DNA of 64,000 bases, from NCBI RefSeq assembly GCF_038404745.2, contig NZ_JAYKTT020000081.1:124001-188000 (forward strand), given 5' to 3'. The stretch comes from Chlorogloeopsis sp038404745 (GTDB lineage: Bacteria; Cyanobacteriota; Cyanobacteriia; Cyanobacteriales; Nostocaceae). Below, in pieces: positions 1 through 10,051 of the stretch (positions are counted from its first letter, which is position 1; each line of letters starts with the position of its first letter). The position numbers were made by a program, and so were the translations under genes. Below the pieces are notes generated by a model. That model was not told the origin of the DNA. It made no database searches and saw only the letters and a list, made by a program, of their open reading frames with translations.

Positions 1-1
1 A

Positions 2-913
2 ACAATATTTCAACTACCTCTGTCCACAGTGATTCAAAGTAGTATCTTTCAAAGGCAGGGATTATTAATTGCTTTAGCTAATGGTAAACAGGTTTACAGA
101 CCGATGGGTTTAACTGATATGCCAGGAGGAGCAGCAACAGCAGGTTTTTATGCTCTTTTGTTTAGTGTGGCGATCGCACTCAAATACAAAAATCCAATTT
201 TACGAATTGCTTGTATGGGTAGTGCTGGTGTTGGTCTGTTTTGTATCTATCTATCTCAAGTGCGTTCTATTTTGGTTTTGGCTGCTATTTCTATGGTTTT
301 TTTCGCAGCCGTGTTGCTCAGAACAGGACAAATCACCCGTCTGATCGCGATGGCTTCGGGTGTGACAGCCTTGTTTGCAGCAACATTTTCTTGGGCGATC
401 GCCGTTGGGGGACAGTCTACACTAAAACGTATATATAGTTTGTTTGCTGCGTCTCCTAAGGAAATTTACCAGCAACACCGAGGTCAATTTTTACAAGATA
501 CTTTTGAAAGGCTGTTGCCTCAATATCCTTTGGGGGCAGGGCTGGGGCGTTGGGGAATGATAAATAACTATTTTGGCGATAACACTGACTTAGTGTCCCA
601 ACCGATTTGGGTAGAGATTCAGTGGACTGGATGGCTACTTGATGGAGGATTACCGCTGATATTTGCATATATAGCTGCACTTTACTTAGCATGCCAAACT
701 GCTTGGAGAATTGCTATCAATCGCAAATTGGGTGACTTTGCTCTTTGGGGTGGGTTGATTTTTGCTTACGACATTGGAGCAGTAGCGACTACATTTAACT
801 ATCCTCTATTTATAAGTCAGAGCGGCATGGAATTTTGGTTACTAAATACTGCACTGTTTGTGGCTGCTAGCAATAGCAGGATAGTAGATAATAAACTTTC
901 AACAACTGTTTAG
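2..913 (+). CDS. O-antigen ligase/polymerase-like membrane protein (5' end outside window)
   Basis: The reading frame is open from base 2, so the true start lies before the window and the GTG at 29 is probably internal. The visible part has several hydrophobic segments, a short QVRS-containing turn after the second or third of them, and a hydrophilic loop around visible residues 150-190 with PLGAGLGRWG. This layout is known from Wzy/WaaL-type proteins, which polymerise or ligate lipid-linked glycans in the inner membrane. The next gene begins 2 bases after the stop and the cluster is rich in glycosyltransferases, which supports a polysaccharide role. Polymerase cannot be told from ligase by sequence reading alone. 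Confidence 0.72.
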   Translation, partial: TIFQLPLSTVIQSSIFQRQGLLIALANGKQVYRPMGLTDMPGGAATAGFYALLFSVAIALKYKNPILRIACMGSAGVGLFCIYLSQVRSILVLAAISMVFFAAVLLRTGQITRLIAMASGVTALFAATFSWAIAVGGQSTLKRIYSLFAASPKEIYQQHRGQFLQDTFERLLPQYPLGAGLGRWGMINNYFGDNTDLVSQPIWVEIQWTGWLLDGGLPLIFAYIAALYLACQTAWRIAINRKLGDFALWGGLIFAYDIGAVATTFNYPLFISQSGMEFWLLNTALFVAASNSRIVDNKLSTTV

Positions 914-915
914 CT

Positions 916-2046
916 ATGAAGTCTTATCTGCTGGTAACAGGTGATTTTGTTAAGACTGGTGGGATGGACAGAGCTAATTATGCTTTGGCTGATTACCTAG
1001 CAAAACAAGGGCAACAGGTACATCTAGTAGCCCACCGAGTGGCAAATGAGTTGTTAGCTTATCCCAATGTTAAATTTCATCGTGTACCAAAGGTAGCTAA
1101 TTCTTATCTACTCAGCAGTCCCTTACTTGACTGGATAGGTCGTCTTCAAGCACAGCGCGTTGCTGCCAATGGTAGTAGAGTATTGGTTAATGGTGGTAAT
1201 TGCCAGTGGGGAGATGTTAACTGGGTACACTATGTTCATGCAGCTTACCACCCTAATAATCAAGCTGGCTTATTAAGTCAGTGTAAGGGAGCTGTTTCCC
1301 ATCAAATGTTTTTAGATGCAGAACGAAAGGCATGCCAATCTGCGCGAGTAATTATTGTCAATTCAAATAGCACGAAACGAGATTTGATTAAGAAACTGAA
1401 AATTCCTGAAGATAAATTGCACGTAGTCTATTATGGAATCGATCCACAAATCTTTTATCCAGTTACACAACAAGAGCGGACTGCACTTCGCCAGCAACTA
1501 GGATGGGCAGATGACAAACCAATTGTAGTTTTTATTGGTGCTTTAGGCGATCGCCGTAAAGGATTCGATACACTATTTGCAGCTTGGCAACAGTTATGTG
1601 CCTCTTCAGAATGGGATGCAGATTTGATAGTGATTGGAGTTGGAGCAGAACTAGAAGAATGGCAACGTCGCGCTGTAGTTGCTGGTATCAATTCCCGCAT
1701 TCATTTTTTGGGATTCCGCTCTGATGTTCCTCGTTTGTTACAGGCTGCTGATTGCTTGGTTGCTCCCACTCGTTATGAAGCCTATGGTTTGGGAGTATAT
1801 GAAGCCTTATGTTGTGGTCTACCAAGTATAGTTAGTGCTAGGGCTGGCGTAGCAGAACGCTATCCACCACAACTACAAGATTTGTTAACTCCCAATCCTG
1901 AAGATGCGATTGATTTAGCAGCACGACTTCAAAAGTGGTCGTGCAATAAACACCATTACAGCAATTTAGTATCTTCTTTTTCGCAAAAATTACGAGATTA
2001 TAGTTGGGATGACATGGCAAGAAAAATTTTAAACAAGATTGAATAA
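916..2046 (+). CDS. GT4-family glycosyltransferase
   Basis: The 376-residue protein has the two-Rossmann (GT-B) plan of family GT4. The N-terminal half begins with a glycine-rich acceptor-side loop (VKTGGMDRAN). The C-terminal half carries the family EX7E motif as EAYGLGVYE near residue 291, preceded by APTRY. GT4 enzymes transfer a sugar from a nucleotide donor with retention of configuration, usually on the cytoplasmic face of the membrane. The ATG lies 2 bases after the upstream polymerase-like gene, so the two are probably translated from one transcript. Donor and acceptor cannot be assigned. Confidence 0.88.
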   Translation: MKSYLLVTGDFVKTGGMDRANYALADYLAKQGQQVHLVAHRVANELLAYPNVKFHRVPKVANSYLLSSPLLDWIGRLQAQRVAANGSRVLVNGGNCQWGDVNWVHYVHAAYHPNNQAGLLSQCKGAVSHQMFLDAERKACQSARVIIVNSNSTKRDLIKKLKIPEDKLHVVYYGIDPQIFYPVTQQERTALRQQLGWADDKPIVVFIGALGDRRKGFDTLFAAWQQLCASSEWDADLIVIGVGAELEEWQRRAVVAGINSRIHFLGFRSDVPRLLQAADCLVAPTRYEAYGLGVYEALCCGLPSIVSARAGVAERYPPQLQDLLTPNPEDAIDLAARLQKWSCNKHHYSNLVSSFSQKLRDYSWDDMARKILNKIE

Positions 2047-2060
2047 ATATTTTTAAGTAA

Positions 2061-3224
2061 ATGAAATCTCTGCGAGTTCTATTAGTAATAAATTCACCAC
2101 CTCTACCTTTTGGCAACGCTGATGCTAGGTGGTACTATGTTTTACTTAAAGGATTAGTTAACAAAGGTCATCATGTCACTGCATTTACAGCTTGTAGCAA
2201 ATTAGAAGATATCGCCAAAACTCAAGCTCTTTTTCCAGCATCAGATTACGACTTGCGCTGCTATCCCATTCCCAACCGAAACAAAGGACTGATAGCAAAG
2301 ATGGAAACCCTAAAACGACCTTACTCCTATATCTTCAGTCCAGATCTGTGCCAAGATTTAGCATCAGAACTTGCCAAACCTTACGACATCCTTCATCTCG
2401 AACAGCTCTGGAGTGGTTGGCTAGGACTTGAACATAAGGAACGGGCGGTAGTGAATGTTCATTACCTATTTTCTTTAGACCGCAGCTTTGAGTATAACAA
2501 TTCTCTCGAAACTCGCTTTAGACGGTTTTTCACTTATCAAGCAGAACAAAAATTACTGAAAGCTTTTCCCAGGATTATTACATTGTCGGAGCGTTTAGCC
2601 AAACATATTAATCAAATCAATCCTCAAGCTTCTATCTATACAGTTCCATTAGGTATAGATTTCTCACTTTATCCATTTCTAGAACAAAAGCAAATAAACC
2701 AACAACCAATATTAGGACTCATTGGTGGATTTAACTGGTCACCAACTTATTCTGCGGCTGAAAGACTTTTGACTAGGCTATGGCCAGAAATCAAACGTCG
2801 TGTTCCTAATGCCAGACTGCAAATTGTTGGCAGGGCTGCTAAAGATGCCCTTGCAGACTTTGAGCATACCAAGGACTTGGAAATTTATCAGGATGTACCT
2901 GATACCTTGCCCTACTTCGCTAAGACAGATGTCATGCTGTATGCACCTGTTGCAGGTAGTGGTATGAAAGTCAAAGTTATGGAGGCTTTCGCTTTAGGTA
3001 CACCAGTTGTAACTACATCTGATGGTGTTGAAGGTATCCCAGCTTTAGACGGCGTTCATGCTGGTATTTGCGAAGATGACCAAGGTTTAATTGAACGGAC
3101 TGTTGAATTATTGAATAATTCATCGTTGCAACAGAAAAGAAGGGTACAAGCTAGAAAATTATTAGAAAACTATTGTAGTCCCCAAGTAACAATAGAACAA
3201 ATTGAAAGAGTTTATAGTTATTAG
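2061..3224 (+). CDS. GT4-family glycosyltransferase
   Basis: The 387-residue protein has a GT-B fold. The N-terminus reads LLVINSPPLPFGNADARWYY, and the C-terminal domain contains GLIGGFNWSPT followed by the donor-site segment GSGMKVKVMEAFALGTPVV near residues 295-315. In this segment the usual first Glu of EX7E is replaced by a GMKVKVME pattern, as in several GT4 sub-branches. It follows the previous GT4 gene by 14 bases. It probably adds one sugar of the repeat unit built by this cluster; the sugar is unknown. Confidence 0.85.
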   Translation: MKSLRVLLVINSPPLPFGNADARWYYVLLKGLVNKGHHVTAFTACSKLEDIAKTQALFPASDYDLRCYPIPNRNKGLIAKMETLKRPYSYIFSPDLCQDLASELAKPYDILHLEQLWSGWLGLEHKERAVVNVHYLFSLDRSFEYNNSLETRFRRFFTYQAEQKLLKAFPRIITLSERLAKHINQINPQASIYTVPLGIDFSLYPFLEQKQINQQPILGLIGGFNWSPTYSAAERLLTRLWPEIKRRVPNARLQIVGRAAKDALADFEHTKDLEIYQDVPDTLPYFAKTDVMLYAPVAGSGMKVKVMEAFALGTPVVTTSDGVEGIPALDGVHAGICEDDQGLIERTVELLNNSSLQQKRRVQARKLLENYCSPQVTIEQIERVYSY

Positions 3225-3290
3225 CTTTACTGTTTCTAAGATTAGAACTTTTGTAGATGAATGTTATTGCCGTGATTTTGTGATTTTAAG

Positions 3291-5090
3291 ATGCTATTTA
3301 CACATAAAAGTTACCAAACTCCTGAAAAATCTATTATTAATATATGGAAAAAACAAGATATATTTGCAATAGTTTTCTGTTGTATAGTTGGGATAATTTT
3401 GTCAATATTGCCCCATTTGGTGGTCTTCTTTAAACTCGGTACTTTTGAATACTTAGCAGATGGAGATGATGTACTCTATCTTGCTATAACAAAAGCTCCC
3501 TACTATGGAGAATGGCTATTACGAGATCCTTTCACTAGACCTTCTGATTCTATACCCACGCTTTATTCTTGGCTTCAGTTTGTGCCGATCGCTAAATTAG
3601 CAAGTTGGCTAGGAGTTCCTTTAATTCTTGTTCCTATAGTCTGGCGTATTCTAGGTGGTGCATTTTTTAGCTTATCACTTTACATTTTATTTAGATTACT
3701 ATTTCAGAATACTAAACGCTCAACTTTTTGGGCATTTATATGTACAATAATTTGCCTGTGTGATGGAGGATTTATAGGTCGTTCCTTCTTAGAAAACTTT
3801 ATTAATGTCAAGAGTGTAATTCATAATGGTGTTTTACCTAACGCGATTGGAAACGCGGTACTGCCACAATATCGAATTGTGACACCTCTCCTCAATCTGC
3901 CATTTTTATTATTACTTTCTTGCCTATTTCTACCTGTTGTTCGTCGGAATTGGCAAACAGCACTAGTTGGTGGAATCCTTCTGGGTAGCTGCATACACTT
4001 ATATTTTTTTTACTGGACGGCAGCATTTATTGGCCTGACACTTTATGGACTTATATATTTATTTTTAGGATGGCGAGGGATTATCTCAAGAGAGAGGTGT
4101 TTCCATGAATTATGGTTTGTGGGGCTAATTTTGCTAGGTGGTCTCATCATTGGTCTTCCCCAAATCACTTCAAATTCAGTTATTTTCTCAAAGCCTGAAT
4201 TTAAACCTATTTTAGAACGAATGAGTCGAGGCGCAAAGCTATTATTGGATGATCCTTTCCGAAGAAACTACATTGTGAATATTTGGACATGGATGCATTT
4301 AATAGTAGGTGCAATTGCCATTTTTTACTTTCGTCACTTTAGTTTAGTCATTATTTCGCTGATGACATTTTCAAGTTATCTTTTGCTGAATAGTGCAATC
4401 GTGACGGGCTTAGAATTTGAAAATTACCACTGGAGCTACGTTAATAGACCATTTGGAGAAATACTACTTTTAGGCTCATTGGTACTAATATTTCAAGAAA
4501 AAAAGATTTTAGATAAAGTTATTAAATTTATAGTAATAGCTATACTTATAACTGGTGTTTGGGGAAGAACTTATGAAGCTCTTCATGCCACAGAACCTGT
4601 TCAATATACTAAGACTCTAGAAGAACTGAAACCTTTACGTTCTTCACTTTCACAAATTGATAAAAATTCAATTATTGCTGGTTCCTTTGAAGCAAATGTA
4701 GCTTCTTTGTTTACTAAGGGAGGGCAACTTTTTCAATTTAATCAAACTTCTCATAGTTCTGTGATTTCTGATACTACAGTACTAGAGCGTCATGCTCTCA
4801 ATGCATGGCTCCTTGGCTATACGCTCAATGAATATAAAAACATAGATATTGAGCAGAATTTTACAGTAGGTCATGCATACTTAAAGCCTATAAAATGGCA
4901 ACCAGAGTCTATAAGAAAAGTACGCATAGATATCTTTGAATCTATTCTTTCAGGAAAAAGACAGGAGGAACTTTTAACAAAATATTCACCTAATTATCTG
5001 CTGTTAAGTTCTGAAAATAAACCAGTCAGAGGGGGTAAATGGATAATAGTTTCCAGTTCAAAAAAATGGGTTTTGTGGACAAAAATATGA
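3291..5090 (+). CDS. Polytopic membrane protein, possible GT-C type glycosyltransferase
   Basis: The 599-residue protein starts with a cytoplasmic stretch of about 25 residues and then has many hydrophobic segments up to about residue 425. A soluble C-terminal domain of about 170 residues follows. An acidic DGDDVLY segment lies soon after the first membrane span, where GT-C enzymes carry a catalytic Asp-rich loop. GT-C proteins use lipid-phosphate sugars, and the next gene is a GT2 resembling enzymes that make such donors, so the pair may work together (inference). No family-defining motif was recognised. The stop overlaps the next start as ATGA. Confidence 0.6.
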   Translation: MLFTHKSYQTPEKSIINIWKKQDIFAIVFCCIVGIILSILPHLVVFFKLGTFEYLADGDDVLYLAITKAPYYGEWLLRDPFTRPSDSIPTLYSWLQFVPIAKLASWLGVPLILVPIVWRILGGAFFSLSLYILFRLLFQNTKRSTFWAFICTIICLCDGGFIGRSFLENFINVKSVIHNGVLPNAIGNAVLPQYRIVTPLLNLPFLLLLSCLFLPVVRRNWQTALVGGILLGSCIHLYFFYWTAAFIGLTLYGLIYLFLGWRGIISRERCFHELWFVGLILLGGLIIGLPQITSNSVIFSKPEFKPILERMSRGAKLLLDDPFRRNYIVNIWTWMHLIVGAIAIFYFRHFSLVIISLMTFSSYLLLNSAIVTGLEFENYHWSYVNRPFGEILLLGSLVLIFQEKKILDKVIKFIVIAILITGVWGRTYEALHATEPVQYTKTLEELKPLRSSLSQIDKNSIIAGSFEANVASLFTKGGQLFQFNQTSHSSVISDTTVLERHALNAWLLGYTLNEYKNIDIEQNFTVGHAYLKPIKWQPESIRKVRIDIFESILSGKRQEELLTKYSPNYLLLSSENKPVRGGKWIIVSSSKKWVLWTKI

Positions 5091-6073
5091 TTCCTTATCT
5101 TCATTCTGTTGTGATTTTAATTCCAGTTTTTAATGATTGGGAAAGCCTTTTTATACTGTTGAAAAATCTTGATGATTTTTTATCGAAGCTGGATATCAAA
5201 GTATCTGTCGTGATCGTAGATGATGCATCTACAGTGGTATCTGTTAGTTCTTGGTTTACTAATGGATGGAAATGTATAGATAGTTTGCTGGTAGTTGAGC
5301 TGAAGCGAAATTTAGGAAGCCAAAGAGCGATCGCGATAGGTTTAGCATACATAGAGGCAAATATCAGTTGTGATGCTGTAGTTGTTATGGATGGGGATGG
5401 AGAAGATAAACCAGAGGATGTTTCTAGACTGATTGAGAAATGCTGTGAAGAGAAGCTAAAGAAAGTTGTATTTGCCTACAGACGGAAGCGTTCAGAAAGT
5501 CAGCAGTTTAAAATTTTCTACTTGATTTATAAAAAAGTTTTTCAACTACTGACAGGTAGGCAAATTCGCTTTGGAAACTTTAGTATTGTTCCTCGACGTA
5601 GTTTGAATCGTTTGGTTGCAGTGGCAGAAATATGGAATCACTATGCTTCCGGAGTCATTAGATCGCGTTTACAGTATTCAGAAATAGTAACTGATCGAGG
5701 CGAGCGCATTACTGGTGAGTCAAAGATGAATTTTACTGCTCTTGTTACTCACGGGTTAAGTTCTCTTTCTGTATATAGCGACGTCATCGGAACTAGATTA
5801 CTACTTTTCTCTTTAATATTAATTTTAGTTGGATTTATTTTAGTCACAATTGTTATTAGTATAAAGCTATTTACAAATTTGGCTATTCCAGGTTGGTCAA
5901 CATTTACTATTGGTTTACTCTGTCTTTTCATTTTACAAACTATGACAATTTCTTTATTGTTAATGTTTATTGTTTTAGGTTCTAGAAGTTTGTATACTAC
6001 ATTGCCTTGCAGAGACTATCAAAGCTATATTATTCAGTCTTACAATCTTTATTCAGAGGTTTCTCATGTCTAA
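5087..6073 (+). CDS. GT2-family glycosyltransferase with C-terminal membrane segments
   Basis: I chose the ATG at 5087 because it overlaps the upstream stop as ATGA and starts MIPYLHSVVILIPVFNDWE, right at the GT2 domain. An upstream in-frame start at 5039 would add 16 residues inside the previous gene. The GT-A domain has VVIVDDAS and the metal-binding region VVMDGDGEDKPED. Two long hydrophobic segments near the C-terminus resemble the anchors of polyprenyl-phosphate glycosyltransferases such as ArnC/GtrB relatives. It probably transfers a sugar to undecaprenyl phosphate at the membrane (inference). Confidence 0.82.
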   Translation: MIPYLHSVVILIPVFNDWESLFILLKNLDDFLSKLDIKVSVVIVDDASTVVSVSSWFTNGWKCIDSLLVVELKRNLGSQRAIAIGLAYIEANISCDAVVVMDGDGEDKPEDVSRLIEKCCEEKLKKVVFAYRRKRSESQQFKIFYLIYKKVFQLLTGRQIRFGNFSIVPRRSLNRLVAVAEIWNHYASGVIRSRLQYSEIVTDRGERITGESKMNFTALVTHGLSSLSVYSDVIGTRLLLFSLILILVGFILVTIVISIKLFTNLAIPGWSTFTIGLLCLFILQTMTISLLLMFIVLGSRSLYTTLPCRDYQSYIIQSYNLYSEVSHV

Positions 6074-6767
6074 TAAATATATTGGAACTGAATTAGAAAT
6101 ATTTGCATATGCTACTAATTGGAAAAACTACTATGCTTCAATTATTCATCCTTACTTAAGCGGTAGAGTACTTGAAGTAGGTGCAGGAATGGGAATGACA
6201 ACCAAAGTTTTATGTCAAGCAAACTATCAGAAATGGATTTGCTTAGAACCCGATCCATTACTATTAGCAAAAATACAAGAATTAATTGATAACAATCAGC
6301 TTCCTCGCTTTTGCGAAGCCAAAGTAGGCACACTTTCTGAATTAAATGAAGTCTCGCTAGATACAATCATTTATATTGATGTACTTGAGCATATAGAAAA
6401 TGATTACAATGAGTTGAAGAACTCATTACAAAGTCTCAATCATGGGGGAAAGCTAGTTATTATTTCACCTGCACATCAGTGGCTTTATTCGCCATTTGAT
6501 AAAAACATTGGCCACTATAGACGATACACGAAAAGAAGTTTAACCTCTATTGTACCCAAAGGTTTCAAATGTATTAAATTGAGCTATATCGATTCTGTGG
6601 GAATGTTAGCATCAATAGCAAATAAAATATTATTAAAAAGTGCAGTTCCCTCATTGAAACAAATTTTATTTTGGGATAGAGTTCTTGTCCCTATTTCTAA
6701 AATGCTTGATCCATTATTATTTTTCTCCACTGGAAAGTCAGTAATAGGTATCTGGGAAAAGATTTAA
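6066..6767 (+). CDS. Class I SAM-dependent methyltransferase
   Basis: The 233-residue protein contains SAM motif I as VLEVGAGMGMTTKVL near residues 36-50, an acidic residue after the next strand (CLEPDP), and IYIDVLEHIEND, the usual post-motif of small-molecule methyltransferases. The DVLEHIE region matches the Methyltransf_11/12 type. Its ATG overlaps the end of the GT2 gene by 8 bases, which implies translational coupling. Its place in a glycan cluster suggests methylation of a sugar or glycan terminus, but this is inference. Confidence 0.85.
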   Translation: MSNKYIGTELEIFAYATNWKNYYASIIHPYLSGRVLEVGAGMGMTTKVLCQANYQKWICLEPDPLLLAKIQELIDNNQLPRFCEAKVGTLSELNEVSLDTIIYIDVLEHIENDYNELKNSLQSLNHGGKLVIISPAHQWLYSPFDKNIGHYRRYTKRSLTSIVPKGFKCIKLSYIDSVGMLASIANKILLKSAVPSLKQILFWDRVLVPISKMLDPLLFFSTGKSVIGIWEKI

Positions 6768-6806
6768 TATCTATTCACTATATATTAGATTTAGTAACTA
6801 TTAAGA

Positions 6807-7943
6807 ATGATGAAAGTTGCTTTTAATGCTCGACTTTTAAGCTCTCCCACTCTCAGAGGATGGAATCGTTATACTATCAATCTGTTAACAGAATTATCTT
6901 CATTGGGTATTGAGCTTTTTCTATACTCCGATCAACCTTTACATGAAACTCATTTGGCAAAATTACCAAAAGATAGTTATCAAGTACGCATTGCTCCCTC
7001 TATGCGCTATATTTATTGGGAACAAAATTGGTTACCAAAACAGTGTGAAAAAGACAGAGTGGATATATTACATTGTCCAATGAACTTTGGTCTTCCTTGG
7101 TCAAGTCCTTGTCCGCGTATACTAACTTTACATGATGCGATAGACCAAGTTTACTATTCCCAAGATATACCTTGGTATCAACAGTTAAGTTTGGATCATA
7201 TGCAGACAAAAATATATCATTGGGTTGCTAGAACTAGGGCAGAGCATATTATTACTGTTAGTAATTACTCGAAACTAGATATTAGCCGATTTTTGCATAT
7301 TCCCGAAGATAAAATTACAGTTATTTACGAAGCTGCTGATGCAAGTTTTCATAAGCAGGTAACCCAAGAACAAAGGTTGTTAATTCGTAGTAAATATTGC
7401 TTGAATCGTCCTTATATTTTCTATGTTGGTGGTTGGGACAAGCGTAAGAATATTCCTTTTTTAGTTAAAGCCTTTGCAGAGGCAAATTTAGATGGTGTGG
7501 ATTTAGTGCTTGCTGGCGGTAAAGATGAGCAACGTAATTTACTAATGCAATTAGGAGAATCACTAGAAATTTTAGAACATCTACATTTGTTAGGCTGGGT
7601 GGATGATGCAGATCTGCCAGCACTTTATACTGAGGCTCTTTGTTTTGTGTATCCTAGCGAATACGAAGGATTTGGTTTGCAACTTTGTGAAGCAATGGCG
7701 GTTGGGTGTCCAGTTTTGGCAGCAAGAGCAACTTGCTTGCCAGAGGTTTTAGGTGGTGGAGGTGAAACTTTTGCTCTAGATGATTATAGTGATTTAACAA
7801 AGTTACTCATTCAAGTATGGACTGATATAAAGTTTAGGGAAAACTTAAGCGATCGCGCTCAACTAAAATCACAGTTTTATTTATGGTCTAATAATGCTGT
7901 CGCTACTCAGAATGTTTATTTATCATTAAAATCATCTTTTTGA
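6807..7943 (+). CDS. GT4-family glycosyltransferase
   Basis: The 378-residue GT-B protein begins with two adjacent ATG codons, so the start could be at 6807 or 6810. The N-terminus has the LRGWNRYT loop that replaces the GG loop of many GT4 mannosyltransferases. The donor domain has FYVGGWDKRKN and the EX7E motif as EYEGFGLQLCE near residue 286, followed by AMAVGCPVLA. Resemblance to WbpX/MtfA-type mannosyltransferases is general only. It belongs to the same plus-strand cluster, 39 bases after the methyltransferase. Confidence 0.87.
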   Translation: MMKVAFNARLLSSPTLRGWNRYTINLLTELSSLGIELFLYSDQPLHETHLAKLPKDSYQVRIAPSMRYIYWEQNWLPKQCEKDRVDILHCPMNFGLPWSSPCPRILTLHDAIDQVYYSQDIPWYQQLSLDHMQTKIYHWVARTRAEHIITVSNYSKLDISRFLHIPEDKITVIYEAADASFHKQVTQEQRLLIRSKYCLNRPYIFYVGGWDKRKNIPFLVKAFAEANLDGVDLVLAGGKDEQRNLLMQLGESLEILEHLHLLGWVDDADLPALYTEALCFVYPSEYEGFGLQLCEAMAVGCPVLAARATCLPEVLGGGGETFALDDYSDLTKLLIQVWTDIKFRENLSDRAQLKSQFYLWSNNAVATQNVYLSLKSSF

Positions 7944-8138
7944 GGAATGATAGAGAGCAAAAATATGAAGATTATTATTTATGGAATTACTTATATTTGA
8001 AATACTTGGAAAAAACAGTATTGACGAAAGTGCAATTAGAAAGACAATTATCATTAAAAATTCAAACAGTTACCACAGAGATTAACTGATTGCTGATTTC
8101 ATACAACATAATGTAAGTAATGTAAAACATAGAAAAAT

Positions 8139-8891
8139 ATGCTACAGACACTTCAATCTTGGCAAGAAATTCAAAAGAGTCGAGAACAACTTCAAGAAAG
8201 AGGGCTAGATTTTACAGATCCTCTGAAAACTCGTTTTTGGCGCTTTCTATTTGATCTGCGGTTTCGTTATCAACTACTACCACCACAACCAGATTTAACT
8301 AAGAGTTGGGATGTAGCTAAAGCAGTTGAAGTAATTACATCTACAGTTCCTAATCAGCTAGCTCCTATTCTCGATATGGGCTGTTTTAATTCGGAAATTC
8401 TTTATGTACTTCATGCTTTAGGTTATAAATCTCTACATGGATGCGACCTTAATCCTATCTGTCATTGGATGTTCTTTTGGCATCAAATTCGCTACTGCAT
8501 AGCTGATTTGACTCAAACAAGCTATCCTAATCACTATTTCGCTGCTATCACTTGTTTGTCAGTCATAGAGCATGGAGTACCACTAGACAATCTGGTTAAA
8601 GAGGTTCGTCGTATTTTACGACCTGGCGGTTTATTTATCTTAACGACAGATTATGATGCAACTGGAAAGGAACATAAGATCCCTGAGGATTTCCAAATAT
8701 TTGGCTTGAATTGGACAATATTTAATCAAGTAACTTTGCAGGAGCTAATTCAGAAGTTTATAGATGTGGGTTTCCAGCTTTTAGAACCAGATAGAGTAAT
8801 GAATACTCATACTGAATGCCCAATTACCTGGCATGGGGAAAACTATAGCTTTGTAATGGTAGCTTTGAAAGCACCTGAGACTAAAGTATGA
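8139..8891 (+). CDS. Class I SAM-dependent methyltransferase
   Basis: The 250-residue protein has an N-terminal helical stretch and then SAM motif I as ILDMGCFNSEIL, an acidic strand end (GCDLNP), and RRILRPGGLFILTTDYD as the motif III region. The GC of motif I is followed by FNS rather than GTG, an atypical but seen variant. It starts after a 195-base gap and overlaps the next gene as ATGA, so it begins a second transcriptional block or resumes the first. A glycan-modifying role is inferred from position. Confidence 0.78.
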   Translation: MLQTLQSWQEIQKSREQLQERGLDFTDPLKTRFWRFLFDLRFRYQLLPPQPDLTKSWDVAKAVEVITSTVPNQLAPILDMGCFNSEILYVLHALGYKSLHGCDLNPICHWMFFWHQIRYCIADLTQTSYPNHYFAAITCLSVIEHGVPLDNLVKEVRRILRPGGLFILTTDYDATGKEHKIPEDFQIFGLNWTIFNQVTLQELIQKFIDVGFQLLEPDRVMNTHTECPITWHGENYSFVMVALKAPETKV

Positions 8892-10051
8892 GAAAACCTA
8901 AATTACTAATGGTTAGTGGCAGTAGTCCACCAATTATTTGTGGTATCGGTGACTATACGGCAAATTTGCTACACACTTTACGCCACCTTCGTCCAGATTG
9001 GAATTGGAGTTGGCTGAGTAGGCGATCGCGCTGGTTCAATAACCCGATATCCTCTCATTACGGATTGGGTATGATTCGCCCTACGCATACATGGAATTCT
9101 TTTGGCATAGAATCGACAACAGCTATTATTCGTTGGTTAAAACCAGATTTAATTCATATCCAAGACCAAATTCACTCTTATTTTGAAACTGACGCTGCTG
9201 TGCAAATAGCAAAAGCTGCCAAATGCCCTGTGGTAGTCACATTACATGAATTTCATCATGAATTGCCTAGTGTGCAACACACTATTCAACTAGTGAAAGC
9301 AGCTAATATCATTACTGCTAATGATGCACGGACAAGCGATCGCTGTCGAGAATACACTGGACGGATTCCTGATTTGCAAGGATGGAGTCCAGCTAATATT
9401 CTACCAGAACCAGAAACGGTTGTAAAACCGATTGCAGGGTTAGTTACAACTTTTGGGTTGATTTCTCCTATTAAGCAACTTCCCATAGTATTTGAAGCAT
9501 TACAATTTTTGCGCCAGCAAGGTTTAAATTTGCGTTGGCGAATTATTGGGCCATTTCATCCAGAAACTGATTCTTATCATTCTGAACTAGCAGAGCGCTT
9601 TAACGTATCATGGGTAGAGTTTACTGGAGAGTTCGACAACATAAATGATCAGACTTTGCGAACTTTTCTAGCACAAACAGATATTATGATTTTACCTTTT
9701 GCAGATGGTGCATCTCCTCGGCGTACTTCATTGCAAGCCGCTTGGGCTTTTGGTCTACCTGTAATTACGACTTTGCCATCCGCGAAAGAGCCAGAAATCC
9801 AAAACGGCGTAAATTGTTTACTAGTAGAGGAATCTACTCCGCAAGCATGGGGCGCAGCGATTAAAAGTGTACTTCAAAATCGCGAACTCAGGGAGCAGCT
9901 TTCTATTGGTAGCCATTCACTAGCTAAACATTTTAGTTGGGAACGATTGGCAAATTTACACCTAGAAATTTTCCAAAATTTACTCAATGAAGAATCGGTA
10001 GTAGAGTGCAATAAAAGTGAAAAGTCATCGAACTGGACGATCAGTAATTAA
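8888..10051 (+). CDS. GT4-family glycosyltransferase
   Basis: The 387-residue GT-B protein opens with VSGSSPPIICGIGDYTANLL, where CGIGDY is the N-terminal glycine loop common in cyanobacterial GT4 enzymes. The C-terminal domain has TFGLISPIKQ and then LPFADGASPRRTSLQAAWAFG, in which the first Glu of EX7E is not evident. The start overlaps the upstream methyltransferase stop by 4 bases, and the end overlaps the flippase gene by 35 bases. This order links the three genes to one transcript. Sugar specificity is unknown. Confidence 0.84.
   Translation: MRKPKLLMVSGSSPPIICGIGDYTANLLHTLRHLRPDWNWSWLSRRSRWFNNPISSHYGLGMIRPTHTWNSFGIESTTAIIRWLKPDLIHIQDQIHSYFETDAAVQIAKAAKCPVVVTLHEFHHELPSVQHTIQLVKAANIITANDARTSDRCREYTGRIPDLQGWSPANILPEPETVVKPIAGLVTTFGLISPIKQLPIVFEALQFLRQQGLNLRWRIIGPFHPETDSYHSELAERFNVSWVEFTGEFDNINDQTLRTFLAQTDIMILPFADGASPRRTSLQAAWAFGLPVITTLPSAKEPEIQNGVNCLLVEESTPQAWGAAIKSVLQNRELREQLSIGSHSLAKHFSWERLANLHLEIFQNLLNEESVVECNKSEKSSNWTISN

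Noticed and set aside
29..913. GTG at 29 as the true start of the polymerase-like gene
   Set aside because: The frame is open to the window edge and the family has several more membrane spans before this point.
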